Shown here: one piece after another, positions 1 to 9,315 of the stretch
Position numbering within the stretch: the stretch's first letter is position 1
How the letters are laid out: every line of letters begins with the position of its first letter
DNA from: Neurospora tetraspora
Taxonomy: Eukaryota > Ascomycota > Sordariomycetes > Sordariales > Sordariaceae
Reading direction: 5' to 3'
DNA length: 64,000 bases
NCBI RefSeq assembly: GCF_033439725.1
Contig: NW_026944384.1
Span: 4,650,001 to 4,714,000, forward strand
Notes under the pieces: model-generated
What the model was told of the DNA's origin: nothing
Database searches by the model: none
The model's input: only the letters and a program-made list of their open reading frames with translations
Program-made: the position numbers and the translations under genes

Positions 1-366
1 GGCTGTTCTCGGGCCAGATGGGCGCAATAAGCTGAGGAACTCGGTTGTAGACGGCGCCATCATCGAGCCGTTGGGGGCGCTGGTCATACGGAGGTACGCT
101 TGTCGAGACTTGGACGGTCTGTCCGGTGGTCGCGTCCTGAACTGTTGCTGTCTTCTGTCCACCGCCCATAAACTGCTTCATAACGAGCTGCATCAAGGCC
201 CACATTGCAACGGCCTGGATGATCTTGGAGAACATGGAGGACTGGATAAGCCTAGACTGTCAGAATCTATTCCATGATACACCGCTCCAGCTTGGGATTG
301 ATAACTTGCGCCTTGCTGCTCCTCCTGCCGCGCAGGCTGGCGCTGGGCGCCATTTCCTTCGGGCAT
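1..366 (-). CDS. CLPTM1-like membrane protein, N-terminal part (runs off window)
   Basis: This is the 5' end of a minus-strand gene that leaves the window at base 1. I start it at the ATG at 364-366 (MPEGNGAQRQ...). A 41-bp intron at 232-272 (donor GTGTAT, branch-like CTGAC, acceptor CCAG) joins residue 28 to SSMFSKIIQAVAMWALMQ. After splicing the frame stays open to base 1. The product has a polar Gln-rich leader, an amphipathic/hydrophobic helix (FSKIIQAVAMWALMQLVMKQF), a linker, then PPYDQRPQ and PQLIAPIWPENS. The last two segments resemble the conserved N-terminus of the CLPTM1 (cleft lip and palate transmembrane protein 1) family of ER multi-pass proteins. The conserved core lies outside the window, so the family call is tentative. 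An upstream in-frame ATG at 537 would add a His/Ser-rich stretch and is less convincing. Confidence 0.6.
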
Positions 367-1759
367 CTTGGGAAAAGTGACGAATGGAGAACAATTAAAA
401 GATGGTTGTTCCACTTGCGCCGAGCCAAGGTGATACTTATGGACTGTCGTTACCGCAGGACTCTGTTGTGAAGAGAGGCCCGGGCTGTGGTGATGGTGAT
501 GATGTTGACGGGAGGGGAACAGCATGGTACACTGCAATTTTCTGGTAGGGGACCTATAAACGAAGTGGGCCTACTGTCCTAGCTGTAGGTACTTGCCTCT
601 CTACCCTGTTGAGGCTCCAAGCTAGGTACTCTCTGTTTGGCAGAACCCGGAAGCTGGCACCAAGCTTCAGGTTCGCTGTCTCAGCGCTCCCGTCGGGACA
701 GTCGGCGGGGAAACAGCAAGGGTCCAAACATTCGAACATGTCCACTTCAACTTCGATCGAGTGATCAAGCTTTGACATCCCAACTCCAAGCAACCTTGTC
801 CATACAGTTCACAGCTTCATAACACCACAATCAGTTTGACATCGCGTGACTAAGAATCCGGAGTCGATTGGCTGTTACGCCGTGTTACCCTATACTTTGA
901 GGTTTGAACCATTCACTGCCGAGAACCAGAGTACATACGAACGGTGCCTTCCCGGAAAGGCATCCCGCGATGATGGTTCCTCCTGTCAAAGTATCAACAC
1001 TCCCGTGTCATAAGGTACATTCCAGTTGCAAAAGTCCACCCTCGCGCGTCACAGACACAAAAGTTATGATGCCGTTCTTATAAGTGGAAGTTGATTCACA
1101 GAACAAATGACCTCCTGGCTTCGAACATCTGGGTGCTATGTCCTGCGGCTTCTCCCGGCATAACGAGGCCAGCAACAATCCATTTTATTCGCAACGAGCT
1201 TGACAATCAACAATCCAATTCACCTGCTCTGTCCATTGTTCTCGGAATGTTCGTCTGAATTTTACTAACGCCCTTTGCCATCTTCGCGAGGATTCGATCT
1301 TGATACTCGCAACACACCCAACCCAGAAGGTCTGAACCTCCCTGCAACCTAACTTTAGAGGGCCCGTTCTCCATGACGGGAATCCACTCCACGCCTCTTG
1401 GCAAGGGTCCTCGAGATACTTCCCCCATCGAGTCATCATCCAACCACAAGCGGCCACTACACTCCCTTGACAGAACCTGGAAGCTGACATTCACCCAGCC
1501 TTGCCAAATATCTATCTAGAATTCATCCTATCCTCAGGTTTGACGGATAGATCTTGTTGGTTCGAGCTGTCAAGGTTTAACTCGAAGGTTCATTGCAAGA
1601 GATCTGGACCCAGGTTCCTGGAACCCACCTTGCCCTTCCTCTCTGTATAAATATCTCGAGACCAACGCCACCACTCCGCTACCCTTTTTACTCTCACTCA
1701 TAAGAGTATTTGAGACCCTAGCAACACTCCTTGACATACAGTACTACCAAACAACGGAA
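367..1759. other. Divergent intergenic region
   Basis: This is the divergent promoter space between the CLPTM1-like gene (minus) and the LOG-family gene (plus). The only open frames are short, overlap each other on the minus strand (about 1185-1494) and resemble no family I know. I see no RNA gene or repeat. Confidence 0.6.
1646..1653 (+). promoter_or_regulatory. TATA-like box of the LOG-family gene
   Basis: The octamer TATAAATA lies 107-114 bases before the ATG at 1760. It is followed by a CT-rich stretch and a CA-containing leader, a typical fungal core-promoter layout. It is the only good TATA match in the upstream 400 bases. Confidence 0.5.
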
Positions 1760-2590
1760 ATGACCAACATGTCGACCAACGGCGTTACTTCCACCACCGC
1801 CGCTGATGGCAGCCCTAAGCAGACCAAGATCTGCGTCTACTGCGGCGCGTCCGCCGGCAACAACCCCATCTACCTCGAAGCCGCGCGCCAGCTCGCCCGC
1901 GCCATGGCCGCCAACAACATTGGCCTAGGTACTTGACTAACCCCTCTCACCCAACTACTGATGAACCTCTTTTCACTAACACCAGAAATCACAGTCTACG
2001 GTGGCGGCACAGTCGGCCTCATGGGCGAGATCGCCAAGACCCTCGTCTCTCTCTCCGGCCCTGACTCTGTCCACGGCATCATCCCCGAGGCTTTGGTCCG
2101 GTACGAGCGGGACCCCAACTACACGTCCACCCAGGTGAGCGGCGGAAACGGCGGCCAGAAGGATTCCGCCGCCGACGAGGAGGGAAAGCCCAAACAGCTT
2201 GCCGTCCCCGACGAGAACGTCTTCGGCCGAACGACCATCGTCAAGGACATGCACACGCGCAAGATGATGATGGCGCAGGAGGTGCTAGCGGGCGGCCCCG
2301 GATCGGGCTTCATCGCCATGAGCGGCGGCTACGGCACCATGGAGGAGCTGTTCGAGACGGTGACGTGGAACCAGCTGGGCATCCACGACAAGGGCATCGT
2401 GCTGCTGAACATCAACGGCTTCTATGACGGTATTCTGCAGTGGATCCAGAACAGCATCAAGGAGGGTTTTGTGAACCAGGCGAATGGAAAGATCATGGTG
2501 GAGGCCAAGAACCCGGAGGATGCGATCAAGGCGCTGAGGGAGTATAAGGTATCCGAGGCGGTTTTCAAGCTGAAGTGGAGTGATGAGTAG
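1760..2590 (+). CDS. LOG-family (lysine decarboxylase-like) phosphoribohydrolase
   Basis: Two exons (1760-1928, 1995-2590) with a 66-bp phase-1 intron encode 254 aa. A second in-frame ATG at 1769 is also possible. The N-terminus has the Rossmann-type ICVYCGASAG; across the splice the protein reads NIGLVYGGGTVGLMGE, the family's first nucleotide-binding loop. Then come GRTTIVKDMHTRKMMMAQ, with the conserved Met-His-x-Arg-Lys, and SGGYGTMEELFE, equivalent to the family PGGxGTxxE motif. Known LOG proteins remove ribose 5-phosphate from (cytokinin) nucleoside monophosphates. In fungi without a cytokinin pathway they may do nucleotide housekeeping. Two oddities: the first Pro of PGGxGT is Ser here, and a polar Gly/Glu/Lys-rich insert of about 35 residues (VSGGNGGQKDSAADEEGKPK region) precedes GRTTIV. 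Family certain; substrate unknown. Confidence 0.9.
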
Positions 2591-2926
2591 ACGAGGAGGG
2601 TAGGAGACGAAGGGGGGATTGTTTTCTCGAGGTTCTTCCTTTCTTGGGAAACCAGATGCTGTTGCCCTTGCACCGCGCAGCTTCTTTCTGGATGGATGAC
2701 GGCGTTCAGGGGTCCTGTTTTTTAGGCTGGGCCAGGCCAGGCCATATCCAAAAGCTCTCGGTGTACCATTTGCTTGATCGACGGGATTGATGGCACCATG
2801 TCAGTAGACACAATACAATGCATTAACATCAAAGTGATCTGTTTGATCTCATTACTTCATTCCGGGTGTATGCGCTCCCTGTGCTAATCTGCCCCTCTGC
2901 TTCAAAGTCAACCGCAAGTTCATCCT
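2591..2926. other. Convergent 3' flanks
   Basis: This is the tail-to-tail space between the LOG-family gene and the proteasome gene. It presumably holds both 3' UTRs. I see no other feature. Confidence 0.6.
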
Positions 2927-3957
2927 TTAACTATCGACATCCATACCCTCGCCCTCGGCAGCTGCCGGGGCAGCCTCTTGGTTATCCGCCACACTCTCTA
3001 TCCACGCGCTGACGTCTTGTCCATCGTACACCTTGAATGGCTGCGGCTTGGTCTTGCCGTCCTCCTGCTTCTCGACTCCCACAATGGCGACGCTGGTATT
3101 GTCGATCGTCAACTCGCGGTCCTGCACCAAGCTCTCCTTGAGCGCCTTGAGACCATGACGGATCAGCTCCTCGCGGCCGCAGTCGGCAAAAGCCTCCAGG
3201 TTCTTCTCCAGGTATGTGCGCGCCATCTGGCTGCGGGCGCCAATAGCAAAGGCCACCATCTCCTCGGTCATGCCGCTGGGCTGGAACTCGAACAGGTGCG
3301 GGCCGTGGTCGTCAACGCCGGCGACCAGGAGACCGACACCGTAGGGCCGCTTGCCGTAGTGTTGCGTGTTGATCTGCGCCTTGGATCCGATCATGTCGAC
3401 GAGGGTCCGGACGGGCATGCTGCGGCCGTACGTGAGGCGGTGGCCGAGGGACTGCTGCTTCATGAAGTTGGAGAGGACGCGCGCGTCCGAGGTGAGACCG
3501 GCGATGGCGATGCCGACATGTTCATCGATGGGAAAGAGCTTCTTTTGGTACGAGGAGAGTTCTTCGGCGTTACGCTGGACGGAGCAAGGAGGAACATGGT
3601 CAGCTTAACTTGCTCGTAGGTAGAGTGGGAGACATGTGTTGGTCGGCAGGGTGGTGCACGAGGGGGTGTCGGGGTTAAGTACCTTGATCGCTACCAGGAC
3701 GGCGTGTGTCTTGCTAGCAATTCCCACCACCACCGAACCCTGCTTTACTGCTTCCGCCGCATATTCGACCTGGAAAATTCGCCCTTGCGGGGAGCTGGAG
3801 GGAAAGCAGTTGTTAGCTGAATGTTGAGGGTAGACCTCATAAAGTGGCAGGCGGAGGAGCTTTAGGCGTTTGGAAGCAGGGCCCAGTTTGGCTGGCTGCT
3901 GCGGGACAGCTTAGCTTACAATGTGACCGAGTCGTTGTCGTAGTTGTTCCTGAACAT
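2927..3957 (-). CDS. pre5: 20S proteasome subunit alpha type-1 (alpha6)
   Basis: Three exons (3920-3957, 3683-3794, 2927-3574) encode 265 aa. The spliced N-terminus [20 protein letters not shown]... followed by [13 protein letters not shown] is the alpha-subunit signature: the N-terminal helix that gates the 20S core and binds regulatory particles. Further landmarks are [57 protein letters not shown] and [17 protein letters not shown]. These match the PRE5/PSMA1 subtype better than other alphas, including the [12 protein letters not shown] segment. Alpha subunits are not catalytic. The C-terminus is an acidic tail ([12 protein letters not shown]) of the kind often seen on alpha subunits. Introns are 125 bp (3795-3919) and 108 bp (3575-3682). 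Both splice junctions keep frame and restore conserved sequence. Confidence 0.95.
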
Positions 3958-4772
3958 GGTTGGATACCTCTATTGGGGAGGCTAGGAAACAAGAGTTGAT
4001 TGCGGCGGGGAGTATCGGGGTTTGTGCCGGCAAGTATCGTCGGTTTCTTCTGGTGTTTGGAGGACGCGAAAGATTGTTGTTTGTACTGATAGTGACGATG
4101 TTTGGGTGGGATGGATGGAGGTCAGTGGACAGTGGTTGCTTCTTCCCCAGTTGCGCAGGCAGCTCCTAGCTTCGTCAGGTCCCGCCGCTCGCCAGGCAAT
4201 GAGGCTGGTCGTGCTGTTGGCGGAGGGCGGGACAGGCGGGCAGGCGGGCAGGCAACTGGTACGTCGCTGCAGGTACCCCCCCTCGCCCCCTTGCCCGCCA
4301 AAAGAAAGTCAGACCCACTTTTGCTGCTGAGTGCAGGCGGCCCAGGCGCGCGCTGGGAGCACCGGCCAAGACTTTGTGTGCTGAGAGCCAAAGCGTCAGT
4401 CGTCACTTGTTCCGCTCGCTGGAGCTCCTCCAACTCCACCACGGCACACTAGATCACCACCATCACAAGTTGTCGCCTGCTACAGCAACGAGTCGACGAA
4501 GCGCGCAAGCCGAGTAATTCTACGCGATACATGTCAGATTCTCGATCACAATAAGCAGCAGGCAGCACTACACATTTCCATCGATCACGAGTTATCTACG
4601 CCCGCGCAACAAACACCTTTGATCCCGGCAGGCCCGCGACACACTTGGACTCTACCTAGCCTGACACATCCAACGATCCTCCGAGTTGCCGGCGCAAACG
4701 ACACTCATACCCAGCCTTTACCCAAAATCACATACGCCTTCGCAGTTCGAGATTCCGACTTAGTCACCCAAG
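3958..4772. other. Divergent promoter region, PRE5 / Vps55
   Basis: This 815-bp head-to-head spacer includes a C-rich run near 4277-4290 and a long leader before the Vps55 ATG. The ORFs in it overlap in several frames and look like composition effects. Confidence 0.6.
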
Positions 4773-5252
4773 ATGGCAGCAGGACTCAAGACCATCATCG
4801 CGCTCTCCTTCGTCTTGGCGGTGGGCTTCCTCCTCGTCATTTTGTCCTGCGCACTATGGAAGGCATACTACCCGCTGCTGGTGGTGGCCACCTACGTGTT
4901 GGCGCCCATACCCAACTGGATCTGCAGCCATTGCGCCAACCCGGACGACTTTGTTGAGAGCTCGGGCGCTGCGGTGCTGGATCTGGGTCGCTTCTGCACT
5001 GGTTTCTTGGTCATGATGGGGCTTGGTAGGTTTACTCCGTCTCCGTCTTGTTGTTGCTATGTATTCTGTGTTTGTGGAAGTACGGTAGCTGACATCTTCT
5101 CTTCTCTTCGGCAAACAGCTCTTCCAGTGGTTCTCGCAAACTCGGCTATTATCACGGTCCCGGCCATGATCATGTCCGTTATCGGTGGCCTGTTGATCTA
5201 TGGCACTATTATCAGCTTCGCCATGTTCTTCCAGGAGGAGCAAGACTTTTGA
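4773..5252 (+). CDS. vps55: Vacuolar protein sorting 55 (endosomal membrane protein)
   Basis: Two exons (4773-5025, 5119-5252) with a 93-bp phase-1 intron encode 128 aa, the usual Vps55/OB-RGRP (LEPROT) length. Four hydrophobic segments are visible: about residues 5-25, 30-48 (YYPLLVVATYVLAPIPNWIC), 68-92 (FCTGFLVMMGLALPVVLANS) and 95-118. The mid-protein PIPNWIC and the C-terminal GTIISFAMFFQEEQDF, with its acidic tail, are family hallmarks. In yeast Vps55 acts with Vps68 in late-endosome to vacuole traffic. Without splicing, the frame runs into GRFTPSPSCCC, which is not family-like, so the intron is firm. Confidence 0.95.
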   Translation: MAAGLKTIIALSFVLAVGFLLVILSCALWKAYYPLLVVATYVLAPIPNWICSHCANPDDFVESSGAAVLDLGRFCTGFLVMMGLGRFTPSPSCCCYVFCVCGSTVADIFSSLRQTALPVVLANSAIITVPAMIMSVIGGLLIYGTIISFAMFFQEEQDF

Positions 5253-5860
5253 CTAGCCGACCAATGATGGCGACAACGACAGAATGCATCGGAGTCCGAG
5301 AGACACAACAATGACACAGAACTACAAAGGAGCAGGGAGTTTCGGAGAGCGGCTGGGTGCGGAACCGATTTACACATGGTGGGAGGCTATGACTGTACAA
5401 CCGCCGGGACTTGAGCCGGGGAGGGGCCATGGGATATGATCAATGGGTATTTGGTAAAGTGGCAGGCACTGGTTGATGAAGGGCATTTGGGCTGGGTTGG
5501 ATTTGGATGATTATGAGACAGTTATGAGGTTATTTTATTTTATGAACATTTATCTAGCGAGAGGACTTGGCGTCTTCTTTCTCTCTACCTGCAATGCATC
5601 GTGTTGAAATGTCTACTTTTTAGTCCCGCCATAAGGTATGCATCCGTTGAGCCAATATGACAGCCACAAAACTCCAACCCATTTTAACCTTGACACCAAG
5701 ACCACCCTCTAGATACGTTGAATATCGTGTTCTTCCAACCCTAATGTACGCCTGAGCCCAAAATGATGAATTTATTCCACTTTTGTTTTCGTCCTCCCTT
5801 TCTTCCACAGCCTCTGGCCTCAGACCAGCTCTGCTCGCCATAGACCCCCATTCTTCGAGT
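5253..5860. other. Convergent 3' flanks
   Basis: This is the tail-to-tail space between Vps55 (+) and the aminodeoxychorismate synthase gene (-). It is AT-richer than its surroundings near 5500-5600, consistent with 3' UTRs. Nothing else seen. Confidence 0.55.
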
Positions 5861-8716
5861 CTAACCCAGGTCCGCAAACACCCTCAACGGCCCAGCGAGT
5901 TTCGTAAACATCTCTTCTCGCTCACCCTCAGGGGTACTCAGAATGGTAACCGCTCCTCCAGCGCCGATATGCCACACCTCATGCTCTTCCTCACTCTGAC
6001 CATCTTCTCCCTGAACCTGCACAGTTACCCGCTCGTCGTCCCACCGAAACAGACTTCGGATCGTCACGCTCCAGTCTCCTCTCCCACTGACACACATGTA
6101 TCCGACCACACCCGAGTACAAACTGCGCTCACGGTGCTGCTCGATCTGCTGCAACAGTTCGCAGCTGCGTTTCTTGGGGGCTCCCGTCATGCTCCCCGGC
6201 GGCAAACTAGCCGCGAGGACATCCAGTCCCGTGTATTTCTTCTTGTTGTCAGAGGAGGGCGAGGGTAGTTGCCCCTCGACAACAGTAATCATCTGAAACA
6301 CACTCTGATACTCCTCCACCTTGAGCAAATCGCTCACCTCAACATTCCCCGCTCCGCAAATCGAATGCAAGTCGTGCCGGACCAGGTCGACAATCATCAA
6401 GTTCTCGGCCTCCTCCTTGGGCACGTGCAGGATCTTCTCGGCCTGCTCGAGCGTTGACACCGCTTCGGACTTGCGCACCGTGCCCTTCATCGGCCGCATC
6501 GAGCACCGCCCGTGCCGGTCGTACGTCAGGAAGCGCTCGGGCGACGCGCTGACGAGGGTTGCGCCGCCGAGGCGGAGGTAGGACGCGAATGGGGCTGGTT
6601 GGCGGGAGCGCAGCGTTTTGTAGAGATGCCAGGAGGAGGGGACGGGGGTTGAGGTCGTCGTGGGTACGAGGGAGGAGGAGCGACGTCGCTGTTGCTGCTT
6701 CCGGTTGAAGGTTGGGCTTGTTGGCCGTTGTTGTTGCGGTGCGTGATGTTCCTGGGAAGTAGCTGATGGGATCATGTCGCTCAGGGGCCGGGTGATCTTG
6801 GTCTGATCTGTGAGACAGAGCTCGTAGGAGTCGCCAGCTGCGATGAACTCTTGACAGGTTTTCACCCTGGCTTCGTATTCCTTGGTCAAAGGTGTTTGTA
6901 TCGAGGTGCTTGTAGATGGACGGCGCGTCTTCGCCTTTTTGGCGGGTGAAGGCAAATTGTTGAGGAATTGGTGTTGGTGATGAGCTGAAGTTGATAAAAG
7001 CCGGTCTGCGGTGCTACGCATCCAGGCATCATCGTCCAAGTCCGTATCAGAAGAGTACAGCTCCTGAATATGGGCCAAGCCAAGAGTATGATCTATGACC
7101 ACGCTCTTTGTTACCCATGCCAGACAGACATCAGGCCGGTGGTGTTGACGGTTCTCCAAGTGGATATCGATGTCACTCAGGCCTTGTTCGTAGGTGATGA
7201 AACCCATGAATCCTCCCAGGAACGGTAGATCCGGAAGCTCAACACCACCTCCAAGGCTGCGCATCTCCTGGAAACTGGCCACAAGACCCCATATCCCACC
7301 ATAAGGACCGAGGAAGACCCGCTCAGACAGATCAACCTGCAAGCCATTGACCTTCTGTAGCTTGAAAGTAGCATACTCGTCACCAGTATGGTACTCAAGC
7401 CGCAGCGCCTCTTCCAGTCCCGCCGCGATGATGCTGTACCGACCTCTCACATCTGCCCTCGCTGACGCCGTAGCAGTCGCATTCGCAGACTCCAAAACCA
7501 CGACCTTGTCAGAGCCATCCAGGCCCAGCTCTTCCACCACGTCCGACACCTGCACGCCGTGCGGCAGACGGACCGTGGCAGAACGGTGCTCAGGTCTCGT
7601 TCCCATGCGCTCCCACCAAATCTTCCTCTCGCTAGTAGTAGTAGTAGTAGAAAGCGTCGTCTGCTCGTCGCCAACCGGAACCTGTAACCTCGACAGCAAA
7701 CTCGGCTTAGTAGCCTGATGCGCCAACCTCTCACCCTCACCAACTTCCATCACCACCCTCCCCCTCGCTTCATTCCACCTCAGCGCCTCTTTGAACCAGT
7801 TCTCAATGACCTTGTTCCCTTCTTGCTCCGTACACACGGATTCGGGATGGTACTGCAACCCCCAAAATGGTTTCCTCAGATGCTTCACCCCCATCAGGAT
7901 CCTCTCTACTTCCCCGTCGTCGCGCTCCTCCTCCACCCACGCCAGCGGCAAGAGATCTGCACACCCTTTAATAGGCTTCCACTTCGTACCTCCCTCCCTC
8001 CAGTCCGCCTCAGAAACCTCATGTTGACCAATATCGCCACAAAGCGAGTGATAAAGCGTCGCCTTGAACGGCTTCACATCCCGAAAGATATTGCCATCAC
8101 CACCGTTGGCATCAGGACGATGCAAAACCTCCCTAACCATCCCATGCAACCCCCTCTTAAGCCTCTTCACCTCTCCACCACCATACTTCACCAAGCTCTG
8201 AAACCCAAGGCAGATGCCCAGGACGGGAAGCAGTCCACCTTCTCCACCGTTACTTCCTTTCTCAGCAGCATCGAGCTGAAGCTGCCAAACATAATTCATC
8301 AACCCAACATCCGCATCATTATCGGGCGATCCCGGTCCGGGACCGCATACCACGGCCGTGTACTGGGCGAGTTCCCTGCGGAACCGCTGGCCAAAATCGG
8401 GAGAGGCGGGATTAAGGAGAGGAGAGTCGATGGAGAGGACGTAGACGTCTACATCGTCGAGGAGGGTGGTGAGGAGGGAGGTGATGTTGTTGGAGAAGGA
8501 GTCGTAGGCGTCTAGGAAGAGGATTTTGTGTTTTTTCTCCTTCCTGTTCTCATTGTTGCGTGTTTTTGTTGGAGAGACATGGTTGCCGTTGGTGATGTGA
8601 GGTTCAGACGAAGGAGGGTGTGATGAAGACGACTCGGAAGAAGAAGAATCAATAAGAGAAGGATGGGTGGGTGTAACCATGTTGGTGTTAGACTCGGAAT
8701 TGGGTTGGTCGTCCAT
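5861..8716 (-). CDS. ABZ1: Aminodeoxychorismate synthase (PABA synthase), glutamine amidotransferase/chorismate-binding fusion
   Basis: A single exon. I start it at the ATG at 8716 (MDDQPNSES), giving 951 aa; an ATG at 8818 would add 34 unlikely residues. After a Ser-rich leader comes a class-I glutamine amidotransferase domain (about 64-320): KILFLDAYDSFSNN, VVCGPGPGSPD, the nucleophile Cys in GICLGFQS, and His-Glu in YHPESV. The chorismate-utilising domain follows (about 400-950): YEARVKTCQEFIAAGDSYEL, SPERFL, MRPMKGTVRK, DLVRHDL, GSMTGAPKKRS and YSGVVGY. GSMTGAPK with the Lys of PMKGT fits PabB-type rather than TrpE-type enzymes. The protein makes 4-amino-4-deoxychorismate from chorismate and glutamine for p-aminobenzoate and folate; bacteria use two separate proteins. 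A Gln/Arg/Ser/Thr-rich low-complexity insert lies in the synthase half (coded near 6630-6770). Probably cytosolic. Confidence 0.95.
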   Translation of the reverse strand: MDDQPNSESNTNMVTPTHPSLIDSSSSESSSSHPPSSEPHITNGNHVSPTKTRNNENRKEKKHKILFLDAYDSFSNNITSLLTTLLDDVDVYVLSIDSPLLNPASPDFGQRFRRELAQYTAVVCGPGPGSPDNDADVGLMNYVWQLQLDAAEKGSNGGEGGLLPVLGICLGFQSLVKYGGGEVKRLKRGLHGMVREVLHRPDANGGDGNIFRDVKPFKATLYHSLCGDIGQHEVSEADWREGGTKWKPIKGCADLLPLAWVEEERDDGEVERILMGVKHLRKPFWGLQYHPESVCTEQEGNKVIENWFKEALRWNEARGRVVMEVGEGERLAHQATKPSLLSRLQVPVGDEQTTLSTTTTTSERKIWWERMGTRPEHRSATVRLPHGVQVSDVVEELGLDGSDKVVVLESANATATASARADVRGRYSIIAAGLEEALRLEYHTGDEYATFKLQKVNGLQVDLSERVFLGPYGGIWGLVASFQEMRSLGGGVELPDLPFLGGFMGFITYEQGLSDIDIHLENRQHHRPDVCLAWVTKSVVIDHTLGLAHIQELYSSDTDLDDDAWMRSTADRLLSTSAHHQHQFLNNLPSPAKKAKTRRPSTSTSIQTPLTKEYEARVKTCQEFIAAGDSYELCLTDQTKITRPLSDMIPSATSQEHHAPQQQRPTSPTFNRKQQQRRRSSSLVPTTTSTPVPSSWHLYKTLRSRQPAPFASYLRLGGATLVSASPERFLTYDRHGRCSMRPMKGTVRKSEAVSTLEQAEKILHVPKEEAENLMIVDLVRHDLHSICGAGNVEVSDLLKVEEYQSVFQMITVVEGQLPSPSSDNKKKYTGLDVLAASLPPGSMTGAPKKRSCELLQQIEQHRERSLYSGVVGYMCVSGRGDWSVTIRSLFRWDDERVTVQVQGEDGQSEEEHEVWHIGAGGAVTILSTPEGEREEMFTKLAGPLRVFADLG

Positions 8717-9315
8717 GCCTTCCTTGCATGCGAAGGAAAATTTAATGACGGAAGGGGTGTGCTGCGCTGCAGGAACGAAATAAAACCCCTTTTCTTTAAC
8801 AACCAGTCCACCGAGCAACGCTTCCTACACAAAATGGGGAAAAAATGAGGTCTTGCGCTGATTTTGTGAGTCAGTGGTGACATTCGTTTAACAAAATCTC
8901 GAAAGCCTTGGCCACCGTTTCGGTGAATTGCAGTGGCGAGCGGCTTCAGCGGTCGAGGGTTTTGTATTGTCAGAACCCTAACCCTGGCATGATAGCGATC
9001 TTCGTTATCACAAATGACAGCACCATCGTGTCGTTCTGCAGATCAGGACTTGTGATTAGCTCTATGCTTGGACAAATGGAAGTACCTGATGGATATATGG
9101 CAATTAATATTTATTCTACGTGTCATACAACTTCATATCATACTTCCATGCTTTCCGTCCAAGGCCCCAACCACCAACCCCAACCCGGAAACCAATATCA
9201 ACGCTTGGCCATGCATACAATACCTACCGACATCCTTTCTTTCTTTCTTCCTTCCTTAGGTATTCGCTGCCTACCCATTCTCACCATCCCAGACAGAATG
9301 ATCAACTCATATGAT
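8717..9315. other. Intergenic region upstream of ABZ1
   Basis: This 600-bp stretch lies between the 3' end of TRS120 and the 5' end of ABZ1, both minus strand. It should hold the ABZ1 promoter. No other feature is supported. Confidence 0.55.

Noticed and set aside
1185-1494. Two overlapping minus-strand ORFs of about 100 codons
   Set aside because: They overlap in different frames with no family features; Trp-rich composition suggests chance.
2978-3619. 213-codon plus-strand ORF
   Set aside because: Antisense to the proteasome subunit gene.
7718-8515. 265-codon plus-strand ORF
   Set aside because: Antisense shadow of the amidotransferase domain of ABZ1.
8966-8986. CCCTAACCCT-like sequence suggesting an internal telomere repeat
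   Set aside because: Fewer than two repeat units; chance is adequate.
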